Positions 1 to 9,040 are shown, counted from the first letter of the stretch. The stretch: DNA of 64,000 bases from Streptomyces griseochromogenes (GCF_001542625.1 NZ_CP016279.1:5084001-5148000), one strand, 5' to 3'. Notes: generated by a model not told the origin, from the letters alone. Numbers and translations: made by a program.

Positions 1-704
1 ATGCGTCGCACCCTAGAAGAAGCCGGTGTCGGCTACGTCCTGGCGGTGCCGAAGTCGCAGCAACTGCATGCTCCCTTCGGCCGTATCGACCAGGCCATCG
101 CCGATGCCCCCGACGAGGCATGGGAACGTCATTCCTGCGGCGACGGCGCCAAAGGCCCGCGTCTTTATTACTGGGCCGCCGCCCGTCTGCCGGCGATCAG
201 CGTCTTCGACGGGGATCAGCCAACTCACCAGCGGTGGGTACTGGCCCGCCGCAGACTCGCCGGCGCGGACGAGATCGCCTACTACCTCGCCTACGCACCA
301 GGCGGCACCAGCGTCGCCGACCTGGTCCGTGTCGCCGGCTCGCGCTGGGCGATCGAGGAAGCCTTCCAGGCCGCCAAGAACGAATGCGGCCTCGACCAAT
401 ACGAGGTCCGCCGTTACCCAGGCTGGTCACCCTGGCCATGCTTGCCCACGCGTTCCTGGCCGTCGTCGCTGCCCCGACAACCGAAAGGGGGGGGCGGCAG
501 AAACGACACCACCAGCACCATCCGCTTCACGGTGGCAGAGATCCGCAGACTCCTGGACACTCTCCTACCCCGCCCCACACCCCGCCTCGGACCAGTCACC
601 CACGCCCTGAACTGGTCCCTCTGGCGCAGACAGCACCAGGCCATCACCCGCCGCTGCCACTACCGAAGAAGAACCAGCTCAGGCAACGATTTCTGACTGG
701 AGTA
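1..704 (+). pseudogene. IS701-type transposase, 3' part, frame-broken
   Basis: The window opens inside a DDE transposase of the IS701 type. Residues 1-140 read well (VGYVLAVPKSQ, then DEIAYYLAYAPGG, then SRWAIEEAFQAAKNECGLDQYEVRRYPGW, here given in parts of one conserved C-terminal half). After YPGW at about 420 the frame is lost: LAMLAHAFLAVVA is found in the +2-shifted frame and the original frame returns after the G run near 487-494 with the terminal RRLLDTL region. The base-level picture is a small deletion at about 420 and an indel in the G run. The element ends in ggagta just before CTAG at 705-708. It is an inactive remnant whose 5' part lies outside the window. Confidence 0.85.
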
Positions 705-708
705 CTAG

Positions 709-2150
709 TAGGGCTTGGTCAGCTTCAGTCGTGAGTGGTGTGTCTGGTGGGCTGCGGGTGTCGTTGTGATGGTGTGACATCTGGGGAGATGGCCGAGGTC
801 CGGGAGGACCTGGAGGCGTTCACGGCGGAGTTGTTCGACGGGTTCTTCCGTGCTGACCAGCGTCGGTGGGGGCAGGTGTACGTGCGCGGACTGCTGCTGG
901 ACGGACGGCGCAAGTCGGTGGAGCCGATGGCGGCGAGGCTGGGTGAGGACGGCAACCGGCAGGCTCTGGCGCACTTCGTGACGACCAGCCCGTGGAATCC
1001 GGCGCATGCGCAGGCTCGCCTGGCCTGGAAGATGCAGGACGCGATCGGGCCGGAGGCGTTGATCGTTGATGACACCGGCTTCCTCAAGGACGGGGACGCC
1101 TCGGCGTGCGTATCCACGCAGTACACCGGAACCGCTGGCAAGGTCACCAACTGCCAGGTGGGTGTGTCGCTGCACCTGGCCCACGACCGTGCCTCGGCCG
1201 CAATCGGCCGGCGGCTGTTCCTGCCCGCCTCCTGGGATCCCGTCTCCCCGGAGGCGGATCCGGCCAAGGTCGCCCGCCGCAAGCGGTGCGGTATCCCCGC
1301 TGGGTCCGGTCATGTGGAGAAGTGGCAGCTGGCCCTGGACATGATCGACGAGGCCCGCAGCTGGGGCGTCGACGTCCCACTGGTCCTCGCCGACGCCGGA
1401 TACGGCGACGCCACCGCCTTCCGCCTGGGCCTGGAGGAACGCAAACTCACCTACGCCGTCGGCATCTCCTCCCGGCTCACCGCCCATCCGGCACACGCGC
1501 GGCCAATCACCCCGCCCTACCAGGGCACCGGCGGCCCGCCGGTGGCGACGTATCCGGACAAGCCGATGACGGTGAAGGAACTGGTCATTCAGGCCGGTCG
1601 GCCAGCGGCCCGGCCGGTGTCCTGGCGCGAGGGCTCCCAGCCGGGAAAGGGCCGCAGCGGCCTCAAGCGCATGTACTCCCGTTTCGTCGCCCTGCGCATC
1701 CGTCTCGCCGGACGCGAGATCCGCCAGGCCACCAAGGGCGCGGAACTTCCCGAGCGGTGGCTGCCGGCCGAATGGCCCGCCACCGAGAGCGAACCGGTGC
1801 AGTTCTGCCTGTCCAGCCTGCCCTCCGGCATGCCCCTGGCCACGCTGGTCCGCCTGGCCAAGCTCCGCCGGCGCATCGAGCACGACTACCGGGAGATGAA
1901 ACAGGCCCTGGGACTTGCCCACTTCGAAGGCCGCACCCGGCAAGGCTGGCACCACCATGTCACCCTCGTCTCCGCCGCCCACGCCTTCTGCACCCTGCAA
2001 CCGCTGACACGAGACCCAAAAGACACGGCGCAGGACTGAGCCTTTACCAAGTGGTCCGCAAAATGCAGACACTCCTCGCCACCTGGGCCGGCACCTGCCC
2101 CACCTGCCACCGCGACATACCCACCCCCATACGAACCAGACCAAGCCCTA
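709..2150 (+). mobile_element. IS701-type insertion sequence, complete
   Basis: The ends carry perfect inverted repeats tagggcttggtc (709-720) and gaccaagcccta (2139-2150). They are bounded by CTAG at 705-708 and 2151-2154, which fits the YTAR four-base target duplication of the IS701 family. The left CTAG is also the end of the upstream IS701 remnant, so this copy went into, or next to, the target duplication of an older relative. One transposase gene fills the element. Confidence 0.9.
735..2039 (+). CDS. IS701-type DDE transposase
   Basis: Transposase of up to 434 aa. Family landmarks are the N-terminal LLLDGRRKSVEPMA, the first acidic block LIVDDTGFLKDG, TGTAGKVTNCQVGVS, a second block around VLADAGYGDA, and the C-terminal RRIEHDYREMKQALGLAHFEGR containing the expected Glu. 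The start is uncertain: GTG 735, GTG 774 and ATG 789 are all in frame and none has a well spaced ribosome site. The zero frame stops at 2037-2039, but a -1 frame continues as GLSLYQVV and then a Cys-rich tail. A perfect slip heptamer, C CCA AAA, lies at about 2017-2023, so a longer frameshifted product is possible. Confidence 0.88.
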   Translation: MVCLVGCGCRCDGVTSGEMAEVREDLEAFTAELFDGFFRADQRRWGQVYVRGLLLDGRRKSVEPMAARLGEDGNRQALAHFVTTSPWNPAHAQARLAWKMQDAIGPEALIVDDTGFLKDGDASACVSTQYTGTAGKVTNCQVGVSLHLAHDRASAAIGRRLFLPASWDPVSPEADPAKVARRKRCGIPAGSGHVEKWQLALDMIDEARSWGVDVPLVLADAGYGDATAFRLGLEERKLTYAVGISSRLTAHPAHARPITPPYQGTGGPPVATYPDKPMTVKELVIQAGRPAARPVSWREGSQPGKGRSGLKRMYSRFVALRIRLAGREIRQATKGAELPERWLPAEWPATESEPVQFCLSSLPSGMPLATLVRLAKLRRRIEHDYREMKQALGLAHFEGRTRQGWHHHVTLVSAAHAFCTLQPLTRDPKDTAQD

Positions 2151-2280
2151 CTAGGGCCTGTGTGTTGTTGTGATCAGCCAGTCGCCGGGGACAGGCCTGG
2201 TACTCGGCGGCGGGGTGATCCGTTCGCAGCCGCTCGCGTGCCGTACCTGAACACCCTGTTGCCTGCGCGAGCGTGGTGTC

Positions 2281-2625
2281 ATGGTGATGTGGATCCGGAT
2301 GTATGACGAGGCCCGAGGCCTGTGGCAGTACTTCGAGGGTGATGAGGAGGGTTGGGTTCTCCGGCAAGTGGACTTGCGAGGCGATGACGGTACCCCGGTG
2401 ACCGCCTCCTCCCTGGAGGAGGTTCTGCGGCTTCAGGAGCGTGCGGACATCGCCACTATGAGCCGGTACGAGCAGCGGTACGGCCTCGTCTCCGAGGGCA
2501 GGCTCACGGGGTGGGAGGAAGCACCGCGCGCCGGCGGGATCTCGGCCGAGGAGTTCGAGAGGGTGTGGCTGGACGCCCGGCGGACTCTGGGGGCCACCGC
2601 ACCGGCCCGGGACACGGACAGGTGA
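2281..2625 (+). CDS. Hypothetical protein, 114 aa
   Basis: Acidic soluble protein rich in W, Y, E and R (MYDEARGLWQYFEGDEEGWVLR near the N-terminus, then a helical EEVLRLQERADIATMSRYEQRYG segment). No signal peptide or membrane segment is visible. I do not recognise the family; the composition looks like genuine actinobacterial coding sequence. Its stop overlaps the start of the next small gene (GTGA at 2622-2625), which suggests translational coupling. It begins 127 bp after the IS701 copy, so its own promoter may have been changed by that insertion. ATG 2287 is an alternative start. Confidence 0.6.
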   Translation: MVMWIRMYDEARGLWQYFEGDEEGWVLRQVDLRGDDGTPVTASSLEEVLRLQERADIATMSRYEQRYGLVSEGRLTGWEEAPRAGGISAEEFERVWLDARRTLGATAPARDTDR

Positions 2626-2846
2626 CGGCTGCCCCCGCGCCTGTTCCGTTGCTGCGAGTGGGCACCCGAGAGGTGTTTCTCCGGACTCCGCCTGTGGGCG
2701 GCGATCATCTGGATCCGCAGCCTTTGCCCCGCCTGGTGATCCCCACCGAAGACAGGCCCTGGTTCCTTCCTCGACTGCTGCGGGCTGTTGCCGTCGGAGA
2801 GCGGCGGGTCCAGGTGGAGGGCGCGCAGCGAAGCGGGGACGTATGA
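2622..2846 (+). CDS. Small hypothetical protein, 74 aa, coupled to the upstream gene
   Basis: Starts with GTG inside the GTGA overlap with the 114-aa gene and ends in an ATGA overlap with the next frame. The product is rich in P, R and V, with a central LPRLVIPTEDRPWFLPRLLR stretch, and has no membrane segment. I do not recognise it. The two four-base overlaps in a row are the main evidence that this frame is translated. Confidence 0.45.
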   Translation: MTAAPAPVPLLRVGTREVFLRTPPVGGDHLDPQPLPRLVIPTEDRPWFLPRLLRAVAVGERRVQVEGAQRSGDV

Positions 2847-3034
2847 CCTGGACGGGCGGCGAGCGACAGCCGCATTCGGCCCGCGAAGAACGCAGTGGCA
2901 TCCGAAGTCGTCTGGAAACGGCGTCGGTGCGCACTGACACAGCCATCAACAGGCGCGTTGCGCGGAACGCACATCATTCTGTACTCGTGGGCAATGAGGT
3001 TTTCTCAGTGAAGATCATTTCCAGTGCCCGTTGA
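2843..3034 (+). CDS. Short frame, 63 aa, probably cut by IS
   Basis: Begins at ATG in the ATGA overlap with the previous small gene and runs into the end of the IS5-like element at about 3010. The last residues therefore come from the element. It may be the N-terminal stump of a third gene of the same operon. No family is recognised, and it could be non-coding. Confidence 0.3.
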   Translation: MTWTGGERQPHSAREERSGIRSRLETASVRTDTAINRRVARNAHHSVLVGNEVFSVKIISSAR

Positions 3035-3822
3035 GAACAAGTGCGGCGCGGGCTATGTCGCCGATTCTGCTGGGGCTGAGGGTGACGTGCTTGAGGGTTC
3101 GCCAGCGTTCCTTCAGTTCCGCCCGGTCCGCTCGCCGCGCGCCCTCACGTGTCTGATCAGCGCATTCGTGGCTCGGATTCTTCGGGCCAGGGTGGTCTCG
3201 GAGCGGCCTTTGGGGCGGCGTACGGGCACGTGAATGCCGATGCCAGTGCCGATAGCCCCCTTGTCGGCGAGTGTGGGAATCTCGTCGGCGGCGGCTTTGT
3301 ACAGCGCGGGCAGCACGTGGATGCGGCCGAGGTTGATGTCCGGGGTGGAACCCGGCTCGACGTCGGAGACCCACAACGGGGTGCCGTCCGGCTCGGCCAG
3401 GAACTGAATGTTGCCGCCGAAGCTCTTGTGCTTCTGGGAGAACCACATGTCGTTGCCGTTCTCCCGGACGCTGGCCGGCCGGTCGCAGGCGATCGGCGTG
3501 CCGTCCAGCACCACGTGTGTCATCCCCTGGGCGCGGCAGAGGTCCAACACCTCGTGTGGATCAGGAGCCTGGGCGGCCGGCACACTGATGCCCTCATGGA
3601 GATAGCGGTAGCCGGTGGCCTGCGAGATCCCGGCGTCCCGAGCCAGCCAGTGCACGCAGCCGTGCTCTCGGGACCAGCGCAGCACCAGTACCGTCTGGCG
3701 GAACGGGCCCGGGGCGCGAGAGTCCGTCGGCGTGCCGGTCCCGCGCCGGTGGGCGGCCGGCAACCGGGCGAGGAACTCCAAATGTGGCGTGGGACGTCGA
3801 GCGCGGCAGCATAGGTGACCAA
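3015..3822 (-). pseudogene. IS5-like (DDE_Tnp_4 type) transposase, two frameshifts
   Basis: Reading from the minus strand, VTYAAALDVPRH is in one frame, then LEFLARLPAAHRRG to IRHVRARGERT is in a second, and AELKERWRTLKHVTLSPSRIGDIARAALVLNGHWK (split here across the junction) is back in a third. The middle part keeps THVVLDGTPI, FGGNIQFLAEPDGTPLWVSD and LYKAAADEIPTLADKG, which mark the DDE core of this Streptomyces IS group. Frame breaks lie at about 3785 and about 3130. The start is taken as TTG 3822. A second, more decayed relative lies at 62.9-63.2 kb. Confidence 0.8.
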
Positions 3823-3823
3823 C

Positions 3824-3883
3824 GTGAAGCCTCTGATTCGAGCGGACATGGTCTTGGCAGACCATTCCTGCCAGAGGCTTCAC
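3824..3883. repeat. Nested hairpin at the 5' end of the IS5-like element
   Basis: Outer arms gtgaagcctctg (3824-3835) and cagaggcttcac (3872-3883) are perfect inverted repeats. Inside them atggtct and agaccat (3848-3865) form a second hairpin with a four-base loop. The structure sits directly upstream of the transposase start, so it can be the element's terminal repeat, an RNA structure masking translation, or both. Confidence 0.6.
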
Positions 3884-4248
3884 GCCTGCCCGGCCTCGTG
3901 GCTCACCCGTAGATCATTTCGCCGGCGAAGCCTCAGTGGGAAAGAGCCACGCTGCGCTCGGCCCCAGGTCTTGCCGGCCGGTTCTTTGATGGTGTGGTTG
4001 ATCCGGTTGAAGGAGTTGGTCAGCGCGAACTCCAGGTTGATCGCGCCGATCTGCCGGCCCGGCCAGACTCGCGCTCATGGACCTGCCGACCCCGGTGTGA
4101 CTCCCTGCCGGCGAAGGACGCGCATACGCGAAGTGGTCCATGCCTGATCCCGCGGAGACGCTGAACTTACTGAAAGTGAACCCGTGATGTCGGCGATGGT
4201 GCTCCTGGGGCCGTCGCCGACATCACGTGGAAGCCGCCGGGGTCGGTG
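3884..4248. other. Intergenic stretch with a coding remnant
   Basis: No complete gene is seen. On the minus strand between about 4080 and 3950 a short frame reads GRQIGAINLEFALTNSF then NRINHTIKEPAGKTW, which looks like a piece of a real protein, but I cannot place it in a family and it has no credible start or stop. The rest shows nothing I can support. Confidence 0.3.
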
Positions 4249-5178
4249 TCAGTGGACCGGTTCGAGATGGTCGGCGCCCGGGCGCCCGGCGCTCAGGTGG
4301 GCGGTGAGGAAGCGGGCGGCGCGGTCGAGTGCGGCGTCCGCCTCGTTGAGGCGGCCGTAGTGGTGCTGGAAGACGTGGGGGAGGCCGGGGCCGATTTCGA
4401 GCGTGACCTCGACGCCGTCGGCGCCCGCGCGGGCGGCCAGCCGGACCGCGTCGTCGAGGAGCACCTCGTTCGCCCCGACCTGCACGAGGAGTGGGGGCAG
4501 TCCGGTGAGGTCGGCGAACACCGGGCTGGCCAGGGGATGAGCCCTGTCGCCTGCGCCGACGTAGAGATCGGCGTAGGCGCGCACGTCGGCCTCTGTGAAA
4601 ATGGGGTCGGCGCTCTCCTTGGAACGGATGCTTCCTCCAGCGAGGGTGAGGTCGGCCCAAGGGGAGAAGACGACCACGGCGGCTGGTTGCGGCAGCCCGG
4701 CCTTGCGGGCGGCGAGCAGCGTGGCGATGCTCAATCCGCCACCGGCGGAGTCGCCGGCCATGACGAGGTCCCGTGGGTCGGTGCCCGACGCCAGCAGCTC
4801 GCGGTAGGCCGCGAGCCCGTCGTCGACAGCCGCGGGGAAGGGGTGCTCGGGTGCCAGCCGGTAATCCACCGACGTCGCGCGCAGCCCGGCGCGGCGGGCC
4901 AGTTCGCCGACCAGCCCTGCGTGGGTGTCCGGTGAGCCGATGACGTAGCCGCCGCCGTGCAGATAGAGCAGTCGGCCGCGGCCGGAGGCTTCGGCCGGCT
5001 CCAGCTCCAGGGTCGGCCGCCCGCCCAGGACGGTCCTGCGGGTGACCACGCCCTCCGGTGCGGGGCGGGTGATGGCCGCGGTGAAACCGCTGCGCTGCTC
5101 CTCGGGAGTGGGCCGCGTCTCGCTGCGGGGGGCGGAGCGGAGTATGGCGTCCAGGGCGTCGCGCTGCTGTCGGGACAT
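4249..5178 (-). CDS. Alpha/beta hydrolase, hormone-sensitive-lipase type
   Basis: Soluble 309-aa esterase or lipase-like enzyme. The oxyanion motif HGGG is in YLHGGGYVIGSP. The nucleophile elbow is GDSAGGGLS, the acidic residue lies in VGANEVLLDDA, and the catalytic His is in GLPHVFQ, so the triad is complete. DYRLAPEHPFPAA is typical of the HSL (arylacetamide deacetylase-like) branch. ATG 5178 was chosen because GGAGG lies seven bases upstream; a longer frame reaches 5241 without a better site. It is divergent from a MarR regulator across a 110-bp gap with two palindromes, so control by that regulator is likely. The substrate cannot be read from sequence. Confidence 0.9.
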   Translation of the reverse strand: MSRQQRDALDAILRSAPRSETRPTPEEQRSGFTAAITRPAPEGVVTRRTVLGGRPTLELEPAEASGRGRLLYLHGGGYVIGSPDTHAGLVGELARRAGLRATSVDYRLAPEHPFPAAVDDGLAAYRELLASGTDPRDLVMAGDSAGGGLSIATLLAARKAGLPQPAAVVVFSPWADLTLAGGSIRSKESADPIFTEADVRAYADLYVGAGDRAHPLASPVFADLTGLPPLLVQVGANEVLLDDAVRLAARAGADGVEVTLEIGPGLPHVFQHHYGRLNEADAALDRAARFLTAHLSAGRPGADHLEPVH

Positions 5179-5208
5179 GTGGGGCCTCCATGGGTCGGGG
5201 TGCGAGGA

Positions 5209-5273
5209 TGGATTCCTGGGAATCCACCTGCCCGACTCCAACCGGATTCCAAGGAAGATGATTCCCGGGAATC
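5209..5273. promoter_or_regulatory. Paired operators between hydrolase and marR-type gene
   Basis: Two palindromes share the core GATTCC-GGAATC: tggattcctgggaatcca at 5209-5226 and gattcccgggaatc at 5260-5273. Their centres are about 49 bp apart. They sit between the divergent starts at 5178 and 5289, where a MarR dimer would repress both genes. Confidence 0.75.
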
Positions 5274-5288
5274 TACTGGAAGGCTAAT

Positions 5289-5744
5289 GTGAGCCATATC
5301 ACTCCGATCTTCGCCGATCTGGTCCGCGTCGAGACCCGGCTCTACAACGCGGTGGGCGCCCGGTTGCGCGCCGAACAAGGGCTGGGGCTGGGACAGTTCG
5401 AGCTTTTGGAGATCATCGACCGCGTGCCGGGGTGCCGCGTGCTCGACATCGTCGGCGAACTGGCGATCACCGTGGGGGCCGTCAGCAAGGCGGTCGACCG
5501 GCTGGTGACTGCGGGCTGGTGCCTGCGGGTCGCGCACCCCCAGGACCGCCGCTCGTCCGTCCTCCGCCTCACATCCGCGGGTGAGGAGCAGTTGTCCGCT
5601 TCCCGCCCCATTGTCGAAAGCGAGCTCATCTCACTGACCGCGGCGGTTCCCCCTGAGGACCTGGCCCGCATCGCCTCAACCCTGGCCATCCTTCGCGCAA
5701 CCCTCGAGGCGGGCCCCACGGCCGGCCGGGATGAGGGGACATGA
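5289..5744 (+). CDS. MarR-family transcriptional regulator
   Basis: 151-aa winged-helix regulator. The recognition part is LAITVGAVSKAVDRLVTAGW, followed by the wing RVAHPQDRRSSVLRLTSAGE, the standard DxR signature of MarR proteins. GTG 5289 is preferred because the overlapping ATG is followed at once by a stop. It faces the hydrolase gene and the paired GATTCC palindromes lie between them, so it most likely represses the hydrolase and itself in response to a small ligand. Its stop overlaps a second in-frame ATG (5741) that reads into the downstream SMI1-type gene, but that gene has its own ribosome site. Confidence 0.9.
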   Translation: MSHITPIFADLVRVETRLYNAVGARLRAEQGLGLGQFELLEIIDRVPGCRVLDIVGELAITVGAVSKAVDRLVTAGWCLRVAHPQDRRSSVLRLTSAGEEQLSASRPIVESELISLTAAVPPEDLARIASTLAILRATLEAGPTAGRDEGT

Positions 5745-5896
5745 CCCGCGAATGGCATCCGGCCCCCCCAGAGTTGAGTGACACTGCTTGGCCCCGCAAG
5801 GCCGACATCACGAATTCAATTTCAGTAGCCCCTGAGAAAACCTCGCTGGTTCAACCCCCGCATCAGACAGTCCGCACGAAAAGGAGAAAGTGTCTT

Positions 5897-6334
5897 ATGT
5901 GGCGAGAGCTCGCGTCAGAGTTCCCTGACGTGGAGCTGCGGGACGCGGTCGATCCCGATGTCCTGGCCGCGATCGAGGAGCAGCTTGGCCAGCCGCTTCC
6001 CGAGTCCTTGCGTGAGCTCCTGACCGAGACCGATGGGATCGGAGGGGACTATGGGACGGAGGTTGTCTGGACGGCCGAGAAGATCCTGGGAGAGAACCAG
6101 TCCTTCCGTACCAACGAGCAGTTTCGCAACCTGTACATGCCGTTCGACGCCTTCATGTTCTTCGGTGACAACGGTGGCGGCGACCAATTTGCCTTCGTGC
6201 GTACCCCGGCCCGCGATGAAATCTCCGTATGGGATCACGAAACGGACAGCCGCACCTGGGTTGCATCGTCGCTGGAGAGCTATGTGCGCAGCGCCCTTGG
6301 CGGCGACGGCGAAGACTGGTACCGCACTGATTGA
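5897..6334 (+). CDS. SMI1/KNR4 (SUKH)-family protein
   Basis: 145-aa protein of the SUKH superfamily. The N-terminal helix-rich part carries LGQPLPESLRELLTETDG, the usual entry motif. The C-terminal half has LYMPFDAFMFFGDNGGGDQF and VWDHETDSRTWVASSLESYV, both typical. In bacteria many such proteins are immunity factors against contact-dependent or polymorphic toxins, but solitary copies like this are common and no toxin gene is next to it. ATG 5897 follows an AAGGAG site at 5881; a longer in-frame start at 5741 overlapping the MarR gene is less likely. Confidence 0.85.
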   Translation: MWRELASEFPDVELRDAVDPDVLAAIEEQLGQPLPESLRELLTETDGIGGDYGTEVVWTAEKILGENQSFRTNEQFRNLYMPFDAFMFFGDNGGGDQFAFVRTPARDEISVWDHETDSRTWVASSLESYVRSALGGDGEDWYRTD

Positions 6335-6817
6335 TCGGTGGGGGAGCGATGCCGTTGCTGGTGTTGTGACATCCCGCCTGGCGGAGAGGGCGGCATTCGA
6401 GCCTGCCTGGGCCCCTTGAGGCGCGACCGCGAGGCATGCTCCTGCGAACCCGCGCCGGCCGTGACAAGGCCGCGCCCGGCCGCTGGATCCACAACCCGAC
6501 CACGAAACAGAAGAAATACCGAGGAGCTGGCCGTCCAGTCCTGTGGCAGACACGATATTCGATGCCGCCCTGAAAGGGTGCGGGGGAACGGACAGGCAGG
6601 ACTCGCAGCTCAGGCTGCCACTTATCGAACACCCAGCGGGGTAGGAGGTGTTGAGGTATGGTCGGTGAGCGTCCCGGTCCCCGGGGCTCAACGCTTGTGC
6701 GGGTTGCAGCGTGATGCGACTGTCCGAGTCGATGTTGAACCCCCAGGAGAAGCCTGATCCGGCCCTGCGGCACCTGGCACCCAGGGTGCATATTCACTTG
6801 GGCGGCTCTCGCCCGGA
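6335..6817. other. Non-coding or decayed stretch
   Basis: I see no gene I can support in these 480 bases. Several open frames exist, but they have no recognisable motif and no consistent third-position GC pattern. A short plus-strand run near 6470-6560 reads like coding sequence without a start. Confidence 0.4.
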
Positions 6818-7048
6818 CTACCGTTGATACCGAGCCTCGGCCTTGGCCCGGAACTTCTCGAACTTCTCCGGCCGGTACCGCTGATGCCACAACACATTCA
6901 GCGCCGCCAGGCCGCTCAGCAGCACGATGCCGAGTACCCAACCGATCACCATTGGCCAGCTGTGATGCTGGGCAATGTTCGTGATTGCCGCAAAAGCGGC
7001 AACTCCGATCACAACGAGAGCCTGCCGTAGCCACCATCTTCGAGACAT
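6818..7048 (-). CDS. Small two-pass membrane protein, 76 aa
   Basis: Begins MSRRWWLRQ, a positively charged amphipathic start, followed by a hydrophobic segment ALVVIGVAAFAAI and a second one MVIGWVLGIVLLSGLAAL. It ends in a charged tail RYRPEKFEKFRAKAEARYQR, placing both ends in the cytoplasm. ATG 7048 was chosen at the point where the charged leader meets the first membrane segment; the frame extends 13 codons further upstream. Such tiny proteins are common and unassigned in Streptomyces. No neighbour gives a clue to function. Confidence 0.65.
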   Translation of the reverse strand: MSRRWWLRQALVVIGVAAFAAITNIAQHHSWPMVIGWVLGIVLLSGLAALNVLWHQRYRPEKFEKFRAKAEARYQR

Positions 7049-7457
7049 GCCCCGCACCCTAAACGCCCGCAGGCTGTCAGCGATCAAGGAGATTCAACCG
7101 TGCCCCAGGACCGCTTTGCGGGATTTGGGGCCGAACGGGCTACACCACTCGGTGGGGGTGGTTCCAGCGCAGGAAACGCTGCCACCGCTCTGTGTAACGA
7201 CGGCGCCTACTCCTACGCCGCGCACCATCAGGGCGCCTGCTCGCACCACGGGGCGTGGCCATCTTCTACAGGTAGGCCCGTAGGGGGCGACGAACTGCCC
7301 GACCGGCGGTATTGGCCGGTCAGGCGGGGCCTTAGGTGTCAGCATTTTCGGAAGGGACCCGATGATAGGCCTTGCCGTTTCGCTAGCCTCGGGCTTTCAT
7401 ATGCTGGGCCGTCCGGATGATGGCCAGGCAAGCGAAAAGTGACCCTGACCAGCAAGA
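7049..7457. other. Intergenic stretch leading into the IS1380 remnant
   Basis: No gene is seen. From about 7380 the sequence cctcgggctttcat and the following cgtccggatgatggc resemble the left end of IS1380-type elements. A similar end recurs at about 30.82 kb. Confidence 0.35.
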
Positions 7458-8884
7458 ATGAGGATTGCCGAGGTCTTTGTTCCCGCCCGCGCCGGAGGTG
7501 CTTTCCAGGTGAAGCAGCGTATCGGTTTCTATCCTCGTGTCCGTACCGAGGGCGGCGGGCGGGCTGTGGTGTCCCAAGCCGACGGCGTGCTGCTGGTCGA
7601 GACGGTCCGTAGGACCGGCCTGGACCAGGTGATCTTGGCGGCACTTGCGCCGTGGCGACGGCCCTGAGCGGTGCACGATCCGGGCAAGGTCTTGCTGGAT
7701 GTGGCCCTGGCGGTGGCGCTGGGTGGGGACTGTCTGGCCGATGTGGGCGCGCTGCGCGCGGAGCCGGCGGTGTTCGGGCCGGTGGCCTCTGGCGCGACCG
7801 TCTCCCGCCTAGTCGATACGCTCGCCGCGGCTGACGTCAAGGCCATCACGGCCCTGTGTGCCGCGCGGGCCAAGGTCCGCGAGCGGGTGTGGCAGTTGGC
7901 CGGTCCTGCGGCGCCGGACGCCGACGGCCAGGTCACCGTGGATATCGACGGGGTGCTGGTCGTCGCCCACTCTGACAAGCAGGACGCCGCTGCGACCTGG
8001 AAGAAGACTGATGGCCACCACCGCTGATGGCCTTCGTCGACCACGGCCGAGGCGGCACCGGCGAGCCGGTGGCCGCGCTGCTGCGCCCCGGAAACGCGGG
8101 CGGCAATACCGCCGCCGGCCACATCACCACCGCCCGCCTCGCCCTGGCCCAGTTGCCGAAGCACTATCGCCGCGGACGGCAGACCCTGATCCGCACCGAC
8201 TCCGGCAGCGGCACCCACGAGTTCGTCGCGTGGCTCGCCCAGCGCGGCCGGTGGCTGTCGTACTCCGTCGGCATGACCATCACCGACGCCATCCACGCAG
8301 CCGTGCTGCATGTGCCCGCCGACGCCTGGACCCCGGCGGTGGAACCCGACGGCGAGATCCGCGACGGCGCCTGGACGGCCGAACTGGCCGGGGACTGCCT
8401 CGCCGGCTGGCCCAAGGGCATGCGGCTGATCGTGCGCAAGGAACGCCCCAACCCCGGCGCCCAGTTGCGCTTCACCGACGCCGATGGCATGCGGCTGACC
8501 TGCTTCGCCACCAACACCATAGACATCCCGATCGCCCAACTGGAGCTACGGCACGGCCAGCGGGCCCGGGCCGAGGACCGCATCCGCGCCGCCCGCGCCA
8601 CCGGCCTGCGCAACCTGCCGCTGCACGAGGCCGCGCAGAACCGGATCTGGCTGGAGATCGTTTCCCTCGCCCTCGACCTGCTCGCATGGATGCCGATGCT
8701 CGCCCTGACCGGCAAGCCGAAACTGTGGGAGCCCCGCCGCCTGCGGCTGCGACTGTTCTCCGCCGCTGCTCAACTGGTTACCACCGCACGTCGCCGACAT
8801 CTACGCTTCGCCGACCACTTGCCCTGGACCGACATCATCACCAGTGCGATCCACCGCCTCGCCGCGTTACCCAACCCCGGCTGA
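7458..8884 (+). pseudogene. IS1380-type transposase, nonsense and frameshift
   Basis: Three pieces of one DDE transposase follow each other. GGGRAVVSQADGVLLVETVRRTG to LAPWRRP ends at an in-frame TGA (7665-7667) and continues in the same frame as VHDPGKVLLDVALAVALGGD. This runs to KKTDGHH, where a missing C at about 8020 shifts the frame, and LMAFVDHGRGGTGEPVAALL carries on to the end at 8884. The IS1380 core motifs VDIDGVLVVAHSDK, LIRTDSGSGTHEF and RNLPLHEAAQNRIWLE are all present. About 475 codons in all, so only the two lesions inactivate it. Confidence 0.88.
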
Positions 8885-9016
8885 CCAGCGCAGCGCCCAA
8901 CCCCGACGACCGTGATCAACCCACCCGGAGCCGTGGAATCCGGCGCTCACCCGACGCGTCAGCCGGGCCATCGACCTGCACACAGGCCGAACTGCACCAT
9001 CCTCGAAGCCAAAGAG

Positions 9017-9040
9017 GGGCCGTCAGCACACTGACGGCCC
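9017..9040. terminator. Stem-loop, 10-bp stem
   Basis: gggccgtcag (9017-9026) and ctgacggccc (9031-9040) form a perfect 10-bp stem with a four-base loop. There is no T run, as is usual in Streptomyces. It can end transcription from the IS1380 remnant before the oxidoreductase gene. Confidence 0.55.

Noticed and set aside
1106..2173. Long plus-strand frame over the IS701 transposase
   Set aside because: Only the last part (after about 2018) is likely meaningful as the -1 tail. The rest is an Arg/Pro/Gly-rich shadow of the transposase.
5741..6334. Longer start for the SMI1-type gene overlapping the MarR stop
   Set aside because: The first 52 codons look non-coding, and a good AAGGAG site precedes ATG 5897.
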